64,000 nt of DNA from Exiguobacterium chiriqhucha RW-2 (GTDB lineage Bacteria; Bacillota; Bacilli; Exiguobacteriales; Exiguobacteriaceae): contig NZ_ATCL01000022.1 in assembly GCF_000416965.1 (NCBI RefSeq), forward strand, positions 62,001-126,000, given 5' to 3'. Within the stretch, counting starts at the first letter, position 1. Every line of letters starts with the position of its first letter. Below, one piece after another: positions 54,801 to 62,402 of this stretch. Below the pieces are notes generated by a model. The model was not told where the DNA came from. It did not search any database and was given only the letters and a program-made list of their open reading frames with translations. A program made the translations under genes and the position numbers.

Positions 54801-55369
54801 GTGTTCCATTCAGTGGCCGGGTCGAACGCATCCGCGCCGTTCGCATCCCCTGTCGTGACCGTATCTTTCCGAACCAACGACTGGTCAGCCGTGGCTACCG
54901 TCGTTCCCCATTTCGTACCCGGATCGAATCCGACTTGACCGAAGACGTCGAGCACCGTGTCCCCTTTTTTCAAGACGAGCGTGTCGTCGCCGTTAAAGTT
55001 CGTCACACCGCTTGTCGTGTTCGACTTCGCTTTCAAGGCATCACTTGCGCTGGCGTTGACGATGACATACGTGCCACCTGGCTCGAGCGTACCTGTCAAG
55101 TTGAGGGTCGTGCCTGGAGCCGTACCGCCGTTTGAATACAGTTCAAGTTTATAGGCCGAGAGGTCGATGGCCGCATTCGTTCCATTGAACAGTTCAATCG
55201 CTTTATTGTTGCTCGAGCCTTCAACGTATTCCGAGATGAATAGGTCTGAAGCGTTCAGCGTCTCTGCGTGTACGTTTGCCGCGATCGGCGTCATGCTGCT
55301 GACGATGAGTCCGGCTGATAAGGCGAGGCCGGTCATTTGTTTGAATGAACGTGCTTGTGGTTTCCCCAT
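51863..55369 (-). CDS. Large secreted nuclease (ExeM/NucH type)
   Basis: A 1168-residue exported protein. Signal peptide to about 36 (VHAET). A lamin-tail domain (about 40-170: LFISEYVEGSSNNKAIELFNG) is followed by OB-fold nucleic-acid-binding domains (about 220-390), a chitobiase-type beta domain (about 395-470, IYYTLDGSDPK), another OB-fold, and an endonuclease/exonuclease/phosphatase domain (about 745-1060) with VTEVQDNNG, VIANHWNSKGGD, VALGDFNDFE and GRASDHDPV. The C-terminus has a beta-helix-like RYTVENNKAARLVL segment. It probably degrades extracellular DNA for phosphate or carbon. A cre site overlaps its promoter. Confidence 0.92.
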   Translation of the reverse strand: MGKPQARSFKQMTGLALSAGLIVSSMTPIAANVHAETLNASDLFISEYVEGSSNNKAIELFNGTNAAIDLSAYKLELYSNGGTAPGTTLNLTGTLEPGGTYVIVNASASDALKAKSNTTSGVTNFNGDDTLVLKKGDTVLDVFGQVGFDPGTKWGTTVATADQSLVRKDTVTTGDANGADAFDPATEWNTQPIDTFTNLGSHTFQGVDYGDGGTVEPPAPVTPISISDARTKAEGETVTIKGVVTAKLANTISIQDATGGLSVRPTSLAVNVGDEVVVTGAIGSYRELLQLNSAVVVSKQAASVPAAQVLTGEQINEDVESELVTVNNVTLSGSGQNLTATDGTKEFVVRDERGILDLQTDVNYSSITGIVQQFDNTYQIIPRDVSDTVIDASVLRPATAKPGAGTFVGPQDVTLSTTTAGADIYYTLDGSDPKVNGTLYTSPVRIEETKTLKVAVKSGDAFSAVTTFDYKITDKIRIHDIQGASHTSPMNGQTVEGVEGVVTYSFVSMGTTYYYIQTPDMEADQDARTSEGIILYGGRSIAGIQVGDLVNVKGLVSEYAIEGYSDRQQTDMKMTQIDTRNGSVNVVKSGVTLPTPLKIDASNLPTEFIDSDALAVFNPDKDAIDFWESLEGMRVETGNLKSVSPQQNGDLVTVLEATPTETFNGGILLKKDDANPERIQFRLEPNADARDFDVATGDRFNGPIVGVVGYSYGNYKIQAGLDEMKAAFVKGDAKREATFIEAEEDKLTIASYNLENFSNNVKETSDEKALKLAKAFVEELNSPDIIGVTEVQDNNGEGTGDSAADQSYQRLIDNIVSIGGKSYKYVNIDPEYNKDGGAPNANIRVGFLYDPERVSLTEGIPAGDATTAVGYENGKLTHNPGRIDPLNPAFNSSRKPLAAQFDFQGENVVVIANHWNSKGGDTGFFGSKQPVVLGSEVQRKQIAQIVHDFVADVKTDNPDANVVALGDFNDFEFSDAMQIFKGDLMTNMVEKVPAVDRYSYVYQGNSQVLDHILVSNRLAATTEIDMIHVNADFTEMSGRASDHDPVLAQIDLTPEPEVELTRYTVENNKAARLVLQDDFIGVTIGKGTNFKNGIFVRGAYTELTGDPLKNIVVQVKPKEAGAIIDFDGATVKEVIVDGTNLAEIRGAENVKQISYTKGASANTVVIKK

Positions 55370-55465
55370 GTGTTAGTCTCCCTTTGATTATGTAGATGGC
55401 CGATACGATGTCCCAGTTCGTGTGGTCACTTGCTTGAGCGGATGCCCCCTTTAGGCCAAAACGAA

Positions 55466-55493
55466 ATGATAGCGCTTACATTACTCGACTTAA
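55466..55493 (-). promoter_or_regulatory. Promoter of the nuclease gene overlapped by a cre (CcpA) site
   Basis: Minus-strand TTAAGT (55488-55493), 16 bp, TATCAT (55466-55471). TGATAGCGCTTACA (55467-55480) matches the cre consensus TGWAARCGYTWWCW at 13 of 14, placing CcpA over the -10. Carbon catabolite repression of the nuclease is inferred. Confidence 0.65.
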
Positions 55494-55757
55494 CGTAAGG
55501 AAGTTGCGTTCGTACTCCCTCCATCGATTGACGGATTTCACTATCATTTACCAACTTTTCAACTACATGTTAAACATAACCAAGCAGACGTCAGAACTCA
55601 ATCCACTTATTGCGAAGTTCATATTACAGTTTGATTACAGACTTGAAGAGAACTGAGCAAGTAGGCAATCGGGTTGACGGGACGTCCCCCAACTCTTACA
55701 ATTCATTAATACAATTAAGTGTATCGGTTAACTGTGGATTAAATGGGGAGGAAACGA
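55494..55757 (+). promoter_or_regulatory. Intergenic region with promoter of the esterase gene
   Basis: Besides the nuclease promoter, this 388-bp divergent gap holds TTGACG (55674-55679), 17 bp, TACAAT (55697-55702) for the esterase gene, with the palindrome GGGACGTCCC (55679-55688) in the spacer. No other gene is visible. Confidence 0.6.
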
Positions 55758-56513
55758 ATGACGACAATTACTTATCCGGTCATCCCGGGAGCGGGCGCGT
55801 TTTATTATGAAGGAAATGATATCGGCATCTTGTTATGCCATGGCTTTAACGGGACGCCTCAAAGTGTGCGTGACGTCGGAATCGCCTTGATGGAGAAAGG
55901 ATTCACCGTCTTCGCACCACGGCTCAAAGGACATGGGACGGATCCGGAAGAGTTTCGGCAATCGACACGCCGCTGCTGGTATGAGTCGATGGAAGCCGGT
56001 ATCCGTCTCTTGCGTGAGCGATGTCGACACGTCATCGTTGTCGGGCAGTCAATGGGCGGGACGCTGGCGATGAAGGCCGCTTTGGCCGGGCAGGCCGATG
56101 CAATCGTCACCATCAATGCGGCGTTGTCCGTGCCAGGCTATGCCTGTCACGCCACGGACGATGTCTGTCGTTTCATTGATGAAGACGAACCGGATATCTG
56201 TGCACCGGGCGTGTACGAGATCGTCTACGACAAAGTGCCGACGTCAGCCATTCGGGAATTACTCGCGCTCATCGAGGAAGTGCGACCGATGGCGGCCGAG
56301 GTGACCGTGCCGACGTGCGTCATCCATTCGGCCATCGATAACGTCGTGCCGCCCGAGGACTCGATGTGGTTGTACGAGACCGTTCAAGCCCCAAAACAAC
56401 GAGAGGTGCTCGAACAGTCGTATCATGTGGCGACGATGGACCATGACCGGGAGCGGTTAGCGGACGTCATCGGCGCATTCTGTGAACAAGTTGCGACAGC
56501 CCCAAAAATGTAG
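55758..56513 (+). CDS. Alpha/beta hydrolase, Est30-type carboxylesterase
   Basis: A 251-residue esterase. The nucleophile elbow is GQSMGG (Ser about 97), preceded by oxyanion LLCHGFNGTPQS; the Asp is in CVIHSAIDNVVPP and the His in SYHVATMDHDRE. This matches thermostable carboxylesterases of bacilli that hydrolyse short esters. ATG at 55758 follows GGGAGGAAACGA. Confidence 0.9.
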   Translation: MTTITYPVIPGAGAFYYEGNDIGILLCHGFNGTPQSVRDVGIALMEKGFTVFAPRLKGHGTDPEEFRQSTRRCWYESMEAGIRLLRERCRHVIVVGQSMGGTLAMKAALAGQADAIVTINAALSVPGYACHATDDVCRFIDEDEPDICAPGVYEIVYDKVPTSAIRELLALIEEVRPMAAEVTVPTCVIHSAIDNVVPPEDSMWLYETVQAPKQREVLEQSYHVATMDHDRERLADVIGAFCEQVATAPKM

Positions 56514-56533
56514 TCTCCGGACTACATTTTTTT
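56503..56533 (+). terminator. Terminator of the esterase gene
   Basis: AAAAATGTAGTC-TCCG-GACTACATTTTTTT, overlapping the stop. Confidence 0.88.
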
Positions 56534-56546
56534 ATATCTCATTATT

Positions 56547-56584
56547 TGCAAACGCTTGCACAAGTGCTATTGTAGGATTAGATT
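56547..56584 (+). promoter_or_regulatory. Promoter of the GH13 gene with LacI/CcpA-type operator
   Basis: TTGCAC (56556-56561), 17 bp, TAGATT (56579-56584). TGCAAACGCTTGCA (56547-56560), nearly palindromic and 12 of 14 to the cre consensus, overlaps the -35. It could bind CcpA or a maltose-type LacI repressor. Confidence 0.6.
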
Positions 56585-56654
56585 CAGCCTAAAACAGGTA
56601 TTGCTGTTCAAGAATATAAAATATAAATGATGAGATGTAGGAGGCAAGCGGCGT

Positions 56655-58352
56655 ATGGAGTCAATGGTCAGCAGAGAACAAGTGGCGAAAAAAACGGTTA
56701 CCCGCACGTGGTGGAAAGAAGCGATCGCGTATCAGATTTACCCGCGTAGCTTTAAAGATTCGAACGGAGACGGGATTGGTGATCTCCGCGGTATTATCGA
56801 GAAGCTCGATTATTTAGAAGACCTTGGCATCGATGTGATTTGGCTATGTCCGATGTACAAATCTCCGAACGATGACAACGGCTATGATATCTCGGACTAT
56901 CAAGACATCATGCAAGAATTTGGGACGATGGAAGACTTTGACGCCTTGCTCAAGGCCGTCCATGCACGCGGCATGAAGCTGCTCTTGGACCTCGTCGTCA
57001 ACCACACGTCCGATGAGCACCCGTGGTTCGTCGAATCGAAACGCTCGAAAGACGACCCGAAACGCGACTGGTATATCTGGCGCGATGGGACGGATGGGGG
57101 ACCCCCGAACAACTGGGCGAGCATCTTTGGTGGTTCGGCGTGGGAGTACGATGAGACGACCGAGCAATACTATTTGCACGTCTTCTCCAAAAAACAGCCG
57201 GACTTGAACTGGGAAAATGAAGACGTGCGTGGTGCCGTCTACGATATGATCAACTGGTGGCTCGACAAAGGCATCGACGGATTCCGGGTCGATGCGATCA
57301 GCCACATCAAGAAGATGCCAACCGAGACGATGTTGCCGTCTCCAGACGGAAAACCGCACGTCACGGCGTTCTCGATGTATTCGAACATCGATGGCATCCA
57401 CGACTATCTCCAAGAGATGAAACAAGCGACGTTCGCCAATTACGATATTATGACGGTCGGCGAGACGAACGGGATTGAACCGCAAGCCGCCGATCTATGG
57501 ATGGGACCGGAAAACGGGGCGATGAACATGGCGTTCCATTTCGATCATGTTGACATCATGCGTCAATCACGTCTAGCGCCGCTCGATGTCGTCGAGCTGA
57601 AGCGCATCTTTGACAAGTGGCAACAAGGCTTGCTCGAGACGGGATGGAACGCCCTCTATATCGAGAACCATGACATGGTCCGTGCCGTCTCGCTCGTCGG
57701 GGATGAGAACCACTATTGGCGTGAGAGCGCGACCGCCCTCGGCATGATGTATTTCTTCATGCATGGGACACCATTCATCTATCAAGGGCAGGAAATCGGC
57801 ATGAAGAACGTGCCGCTTCCGTCCATCCATGACTATGACGATGTGGCGACGAAAAATGAATACTTCGAACGGATTGCCAACGGGATGAGCGAAATCGATT
57901 CGATGCAGCACGTATGGGGCACATCACGCGACAACGTCCGCACCCCGATTCAATGGGACGCGTCACCGAACGCTGGTTTCTCGACAGCGTCGCCATGGAT
58001 GCCGATTCATGAAGAGTATGAGACGCTCAACGTCGACGCCCAATCGAAGGATGCCCATTCGATTCTTTCGTTCTATAAGGCGATGATTCGTCTTCGTCGT
58101 ACGGAAGACACGTTCACGTACGGCAGTTACCGCGATTTGTTGCCGGAACATCTGCAAGTGTTCGCCTATGAGCGCACGTTCGAACAACAGACGTTTTATA
58201 TCATCGTCAACTTGACGGCAAACCCTGCCGAGACGACGCTGCCTGGTCTCGACAAAGCGACGCTCGTGTTAACGAATGAGATGGATCCTGAGACAATCGA
58301 GACGGACACGTTTATGCTGCGTCCGTTCGAAGCAAGACTGTACCGCTTATAA
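56655..58352 (+). CDS. GH13 alpha-glucosidase (oligo-1,6-glucosidase type)
   Basis: A 565-residue cytoplasmic glycoside hydrolase. The alpha-amylase regions are present: DLVVNHTSDEHPWF, GFRVDAISH (nucleophile Asp), TVGETNG (acid/base Glu) and ENHDMVR (Asp). NGDGIGDLRGI and length place it with oligo-1,6-glucosidase or trehalose-6-phosphate hydrolase; the exact specificity is not certain. There is no signal peptide. AGGAGG is 11 bp before ATG 56655; ATG 56664 is an alternative. No transporter gene is adjacent. Confidence 0.93.
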   Translation: MESMVSREQVAKKTVTRTWWKEAIAYQIYPRSFKDSNGDGIGDLRGIIEKLDYLEDLGIDVIWLCPMYKSPNDDNGYDISDYQDIMQEFGTMEDFDALLKAVHARGMKLLLDLVVNHTSDEHPWFVESKRSKDDPKRDWYIWRDGTDGGPPNNWASIFGGSAWEYDETTEQYYLHVFSKKQPDLNWENEDVRGAVYDMINWWLDKGIDGFRVDAISHIKKMPTETMLPSPDGKPHVTAFSMYSNIDGIHDYLQEMKQATFANYDIMTVGETNGIEPQAADLWMGPENGAMNMAFHFDHVDIMRQSRLAPLDVVELKRIFDKWQQGLLETGWNALYIENHDMVRAVSLVGDENHYWRESATALGMMYFFMHGTPFIYQGQEIGMKNVPLPSIHDYDDVATKNEYFERIANGMSEIDSMQHVWGTSRDNVRTPIQWDASPNAGFSTASPWMPIHEEYETLNVDAQSKDAHSILSFYKAMIRLRRTEDTFTYGSYRDLLPEHLQVFAYERTFEQQTFYIIVNLTANPAETTLPGLDKATLVLTNEMDPETIETDTFMLRPFEARLYRL

Positions 58353-58355
58353 TGA

Positions 58356-58387
58356 GAAGACACCTTCCCGGCGAAGGTGTCTTTTTA
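58356..58387 (+). terminator. Terminator of the GH13 gene
   Basis: AAGACACCTTC and GAAGGTGTCTT form an 11-bp stem followed by TTT, just before the next ribosome binding site. Confidence 0.85.
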
Positions 58388-58399
58388 GGAGGTAGGAAG

Positions 58400-58735
58400 A
58401 TGCAGCATCAAATAGAGATGGGAAACGATGAGACGACATTCGAGTTCGTCATCGCGGAAGCGTCACGCGACACGTTACGACTCGTCCATGCACAAGTCAT
58501 CGAGACGATCCGGACGGAGGAATATGTCCAATTCGCACGAGACTTGACCCATGCCTTTCATACGCTACAAGGAGTCGCCCGATTACAAAATGAGGCAGGA
58601 CGAGTGATTTTGACAATCTCGTTCGAACGAGGCCGCGTCGAGGTCGAGACGGCTTGGGGACAGGGGACGAACCGATTCGAGACCGATCAAAGTTATTTGA
58701 CGAGGACGGTCGGACAAATCGGCATCGTGGAATAG
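58400..58735 (+). CDS. Uncharacterised small protein, 111 residues
   Basis: AGGAGG lies 7 bp before the ATG. The protein is soluble and acidic, with helical FARDLTHAFHTLQGVARLQN and a strand segment GRVILTISFERGRVEVETAWG. No family recognised. It is separated from the GH13 gene by a terminator and is 64 bp before ywbE, with which it may share a transcript. Confidence 0.7.
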   Translation: MQHQIEMGNDETTFEFVIAEASRDTLRLVHAQVIETIRTEEYVQFARDLTHAFHTLQGVARLQNEAGRVILTISFERGRVEVETAWGQGTNRFETDQSYLTRTVGQIGIVE

Positions 58736-58799
58736 ATTGTGACAAACGCGGGAAAAGAGCATATGATAGAGGTTGACTATACGGAAAGGGGTGTCGGGT

Positions 58800-59003
58800 A
58801 TGGATGGCACGAAACGCGCGGACATTCGCCCAGGGCTCCACGTCCAGATTGTCCTAAAACAAGATCAGCGGAGTGGGAAGTTGACGTCAGGCGTCGTCAA
58901 AGACATTTTGACGAACTCGCCGCGTCACCCGCACGGCATTAAAGTACGCTTAAGCGATGGACAGGTCGGTCGGGTGAAAGTGATCGAAGCTGGAGGTGAA
59001 TAA
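58800..59003 (+). CDS. YwbE family protein
   Basis: A 67-residue protein whose core KRADIRPGLHVQIVLKQDQ, SGVVKDILTNSPRHPHGIKVRL and QVGRVK is that of the YwbE/DUF2196 family of very conserved small basic proteins, thought to have a KOW-like beta fold. The cellular role is unknown; nucleic acid binding is possible. ATG 58800 follows AAGGGG. The next gene begins 1 bp after its stop. Confidence 0.9.
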   Translation: MDGTKRADIRPGLHVQIVLKQDQRSGKLTSGVVKDILTNSPRHPHGIKVRLSDGQVGRVKVIEAGGE

Positions 59004-59004
59004 C

Positions 59005-59172
59005 ATGACTGAAAAGAAATTAAGTTTTCAAGAGGCGATGAAGCAAAAACTCGCTGAAAAGAAACAAAACGAGACGAAAGTGCCGACAGGACTTCGTGGG
59101 ACGAAGCAGAAACCGTTGACGAACCAGTTGACGAAGAAGCCGAACAACCAGAAGAAACGGACAGGCGTTTAA
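59005..59172 (+). CDS. Very basic 55-residue protein downstream of ywbE
   Basis: ATG at 59005 follows GGAGG by 8 bp within the end of ywbE. The product has about 14 Lys/Arg in 55 residues, many Gln and Asn, a helical start (LSFQEAMKQKLAEKKQ) and a disordered-looking tail ending KKRTGV. It ends 2 bp before a strong terminator, so ywbE and this gene form a unit. Family unknown; RNA or ribosome association is a guess based on charge. Confidence 0.72.
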   Translation: MTEKKLSFQEAMKQKLAEKKQNETKVPTGLRGTKQKPLTNQLTKKPNNQKKRTGV

Positions 59173-59173
59173 C

Positions 59174-59206
59174 AAGCAGCCGCTCAATGAGCGTCTGCTT
59201 TTTTTA
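59174..59206 (+). terminator. Terminator of the ywbE unit
   Basis: AGCAGcCGCTC pairs with GAGCGtCTGCT, followed by seven Ts. Confidence 0.85.
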
Positions 59207-59523
59207 TTTCCCAAATGAATAGTGAAAGGAAGCGGTATGTTCTATACATACAAATCTATTCACAAAGCGAATAGTTTGAAACAAGTTGAATGAGGACGTC
59301 AAAAAACAGCAGGGAAATAAAGATTTATTATTTCTTTCAAATAACTTTGTAAGCGCTTTAAATAAAGCTATAACTCAACTTTTGTTATATAACATATGAA
59401 ATAAGTGTGAACTGACCTATAAAAAAATTATTGATAATTGTCAGAATCTTTGTATAATTCAAAACAAGACATTATAAAAAATCTTAACAACTTTAGATTC
59501 ACACAACAGGGAGGAACTTATTT
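59207..59523 (+). promoter_or_regulatory. AT-rich control region of the alanine symporter gene, with cre site and promoter
   Basis: This 317-bp gap has no gene. TGTAAGCGCTTTAA (59348-59361) matches the cre consensus at 13 of 14. A promoter lies downstream: TTGATA (59431-59436), 16 bp, TATAAT (59453-59458), leaving a leader of about 60 nt. The cre is about 115 bp upstream of the start of transcription, a distance more typical of activation or of a second upstream promoter. Confidence 0.6.
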
Positions 59524-60987
59524 ATGGAAGCCGTGCAAAGCATGTTACAAGGAAGCGTCGATTACATGAACAACATCTTATGGACGTATGTTCTCATCGT
59601 CGCGCTCGTCGGAGCAGGGATTTACTTTACAGTGAGGACGCGCTTTATGCAGTTCCGTTACTTAAAAGAGATGTTCCGGGTCGTTACTGAAAAACCAGAA
59701 GTCACAGACAGCAAGAGCATCAGTTCGATGAAATCATTCTTCATCGGTGCGGCCACACGCATCGGGACTGGTAACTTGGCCGGTGTCACTGTCGCCGTGA
59801 CGGTCGGTGGACCAGGAGCGGTATTCTGGATGTGGATCGTCGCGCTTCTCGGTGGAGCGACAGCGATGATTGAGAGCACGCTCGCTCAAGTATATAAAGT
59901 AAAAGATGACGTCGCTTACCGTGGCGGTCCAGCATACTACATTGAAAAAGGACTCAACAACCGGGCCCTTGGTATCGTCTTCGCCGTCTTAATCGCGGTG
60001 ACGTTCGGTCTCATCTTCAACTCAGTGCAATCGAACACGATCGCGGCCGCGTTTGATAACGCGTTCGGCATCGATGCCGTCGTCGGTGGAGCCATCCTCG
60101 TCGTCTTGACTGGATTGGTCATCTTCGGTGGTGTACACCGTGTCGCCAACTTCTCGGCAATCGTTGTACCGATTATGGCTGGATTGTACTTGGCAATCGC
60201 AGCTTATGTCGTCGTCGTCAACATCACAGAAATCCCAGGCGTGTTCGCGATGATCTTCCAGAGCGCATTCGGTCTTGAGCAAGCGTTCGGTGGATCGGTC
60301 GGAGCAGCCATCTCGATGGGTGTACGTCGCGGTCTCTTCTCGAACGAAGCAGGTATGGGTTCGGCACCAAACGCGGCAGCAGCTGCTGAAGTTTCACACC
60401 CAGCGAAACAAGGTTTCCTTCAAGCGCTCGGCGTCTTCTTGGACACGTTGATCGTCTGTACGGCAACAGCGGCCATCATCCTCCTCTCAGACAGCTATGC
60501 TGCCGGTAACGGAGAAGGAATCGTCATGCTTCAAAATGCATTGAGCGAACAAATCGGATCGTGGGCGCCAGCGTTCGTAGCTGTCAGTGTCTTCTTGTTC
60601 GCCTTCAGTTCAATCGCAGGTAGCTACTACTACGGTGAAACAAACATCGAGTTCATCAAGAAGAGCAAAAACGCAGTTCTTGGTTTCCGCCTTGCGACAA
60701 TGGCGTTCGTCTTCATCGGAGCGGTCGCAAGCCTCGGCTTCGTCTGGAGCTTGGCTGACTTGTTCATGGCAGGGATGACGTTAATCAACATTGCAGCCAT
60801 CACATTGCTTGGTGGCGTCGCCTTCAAAGTCCTTCGCGACTACGAAGAGCAGCGTGCCCAAGGGCTCAACCCACGCTTCTCGGCCCGTAAACTCGGCATC
60901 GAGAACACGGAATGTTGGGACGTCGAAGAAGAAGAAGTCGCACAAGGTGCAGTCCAAGCGGCTGCTGCCGATACGACAAAAGGTTAA
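59524..60987 (+). CDS. Sodium:alanine symporter (AGCS family)
   Basis: A 487-residue membrane protein with about 11 helices that imports alanine or glycine with Na+. Family blocks GAATRIGTGNLAGVTVAVTVGGPGAV (sodium and substrate site), FWMWIVALLGGATAMIE and GVRRGLFSNEAGMGSAPNAAAAAEV are intact. The C-terminal tail is acidic. GGGAGGAAC precedes the ATG. Monocistronic, with a shared terminator at its end. Confidence 0.94.
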   Translation: MEAVQSMLQGSVDYMNNILWTYVLIVALVGAGIYFTVRTRFMQFRYLKEMFRVVTEKPEVTDSKSISSMKSFFIGAATRIGTGNLAGVTVAVTVGGPGAVFWMWIVALLGGATAMIESTLAQVYKVKDDVAYRGGPAYYIEKGLNNRALGIVFAVLIAVTFGLIFNSVQSNTIAAAFDNAFGIDAVVGGAILVVLTGLVIFGGVHRVANFSAIVVPIMAGLYLAIAAYVVVVNITEIPGVFAMIFQSAFGLEQAFGGSVGAAISMGVRRGLFSNEAGMGSAPNAAAAAEVSHPAKQGFLQALGVFLDTLIVCTATAAIILLSDSYAAGNGEGIVMLQNALSEQIGSWAPAFVAVSVFLFAFSSIAGSYYYGETNIEFIKKSKNAVLGFRLATMAFVFIGAVASLGFVWSLADLFMAGMTLINIAAITLLGGVAFKVLRDYEEQRAQGLNPRFSARKLGIENTECWDVEEEEVAQGAVQAAAADTTKG

Positions 60988-61005
60988 TTCGTTCAATATG
61001 CAACA

Positions 61006-61040
61006 ACAGGGGCCCTGCGCATCGGGGCCCCTGTCTTTTT
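61006..61040. terminator. Bidirectional terminator, alanine symporter and FNT genes
   Basis: ACAGGGGCCC pairs with GGGCCCCTGT around an 8-9 nt loop, then CTTTTT; convergent genes on both sides. Confidence 0.85.
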
Positions 61041-61839
61041 ATGCTTGTTGACGGATGGATTCGATTTTCGTATCGGCTGGCTTGGCGTTCAAATGGACGT
61101 ACGTCCCGGCGACGAACAAGGCACCGCCCACGATATTGCCGAGCGTGGCGAAGACGAGGTTATGCAACGCTAGACTGACGTTAATCGCCTCGGACGGGAC
61201 ATAATAGAGCACGAGCCCGAAGATGCCCATATTGGCAATCGAGTGCTCGAAGCCGGCGGCGAAAAAGACGACGACCGGTAGCATCGTCAGCATGATTTTG
61301 GCGACATCATTCTTCGTTTTCAGTGGCATGAAGATAGCGATACAGACGAGGATGTTACACAAAATCCCTTTTAAGAAAATCGCGAGCGCCTCGCCGCCCA
61401 TCTTTTTCGCAGCGACGACGGACAAGAGATGATCCGTGTCGACGTCACCCATGCTGTGGGCACCGATGACGAGCCCGACGAGGATCAGTGCACCGACGAG
61501 GTTACCGAACCAGCTGATACCCCAGACGGCCGTCAAATCGCACCAGTCGACACGTCCGCGTTTCGCACCCGTATACAGATACATCGTGTTGCTCGTGAAC
61601 AGCTCGCCGCCCATCCAGACGATGAAGACGAGCGCGACCGAGAAACTCATCCCGGCGAACAACATCGTCCCGGGCACATCGATGAACATGTTACCGACCG
61701 AAAAGGCAAAGACGACCCCAATCCCGATTAGAAAACCAGCGACGATGGAGCGGAGTGCGTAGTGACCGAACGCATGACGCAACAGCGTCGCTTTTTTATA
61801 GGCGGCTTCTTCCATATACTCGACAGCTTGTTTTTCCAT
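61039..61839 (-). CDS. Formate/nitrite transporter family channel
   Basis: A 266-residue FNT pentamer subunit with six membrane helices. The two half-helix regions are LFTSNTMYLYTGAKRG and AAGFEHSIANMGIFG, the latter with the conserved pore His. It may carry formate, nitrite or another small acid; the context gives no decision. ATG 61839 follows AAAGGAGGCC. It is a single gene. Confidence 0.92.
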   Translation of the reverse strand: MEKQAVEYMEEAAYKKATLLRHAFGHYALRSIVAGFLIGIGVVFAFSVGNMFIDVPGTMLFAGMSFSVALVFIVWMGGELFTSNTMYLYTGAKRGRVDWCDLTAVWGISWFGNLVGALILVGLVIGAHSMGDVDTDHLLSVVAAKKMGGEALAIFLKGILCNILVCIAIFMPLKTKNDVAKIMLTMLPVVVFFAAGFEHSIANMGIFGLVLYYVPSEAINVSLALHNLVFATLGNIVGGALFVAGTYVHLNAKPADTKIESIRQQA

Positions 61840-61934
61840 TTGAACACGGCCTCCTTTAGACAACTTAAGTCTAGGAGGTCCAACAAAAGTTTGCAATTGT
61901 TTTCACAAACTTTTTTGAAAGCCGTTTCAACTGT

Positions 61935-62321
61935 TCACATCGTTGCCACGAGTTCGACTTTCATGCGGTCGGGATCCTCGAAATAAAGAGCGATATAGTT
62001 CGGACCACCGGCATAAGGGAATCGGTCGGCATAGAGCTCCGTGAATCCGTGCTGAGGCAATTCCGAGCGCAGTCGCTCGAGTTGCTCCAATGAGGCGGCA
62101 TGAAAGGCGAGGTGGTTCAACCCTGTCTTTTTACGATGATACGGCGGTTCGAGGTGGTCGGCCTCAGTTTGGACGAAGACGAGATACGTGGCGCCGAATC
62201 GATAACTTCGCCCTTCGTCCCATTGTTGATAGACGGTATAGCCGAGTTCGGTGAGAAGCCAGTCCCAAGCGTTCAGGCTCTTCGTTAAATCGGAAACGTA
62301 CAGTTCGACATGGTGCAGCAT
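61935..62321 (-). CDS. VOC family protein (glyoxalase/bleomycin resistance fold)
   Basis: A 128-residue VOC protein: MLHHVELYVSDLTKSLNAWDWLLTELGY (metal His), GLNHLAFHAASLEQLERL, and the C-terminal IALYFEDPDRMKVELVA with metal Glu. It is distantly related to the VOC gene at 23.3 kb; substrate unknown. ATG at 62321 is chosen because GGAAGG is 9 bp upstream, whereas the codon at 62330 is adjacent to it. Confidence 0.85.
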   Translation of the reverse strand: MLHHVELYVSDLTKSLNAWDWLLTELGYTVYQQWDEGRSYRFGATYLVFVQTEADHLEPPYHRKKTGLNHLAFHAASLEQLERLRSELPQHGFTELYADRFPYAGGPNYIALYFEDPDRMKVELVATM

Positions 62322-62402
62322 CGGTCTCATCCTTCCGTCGGACGTTTCAAATGTGTCCGTTTAGTATAATGGTTATTATATAACGAATGCAGGGGGAACC
62401 AT

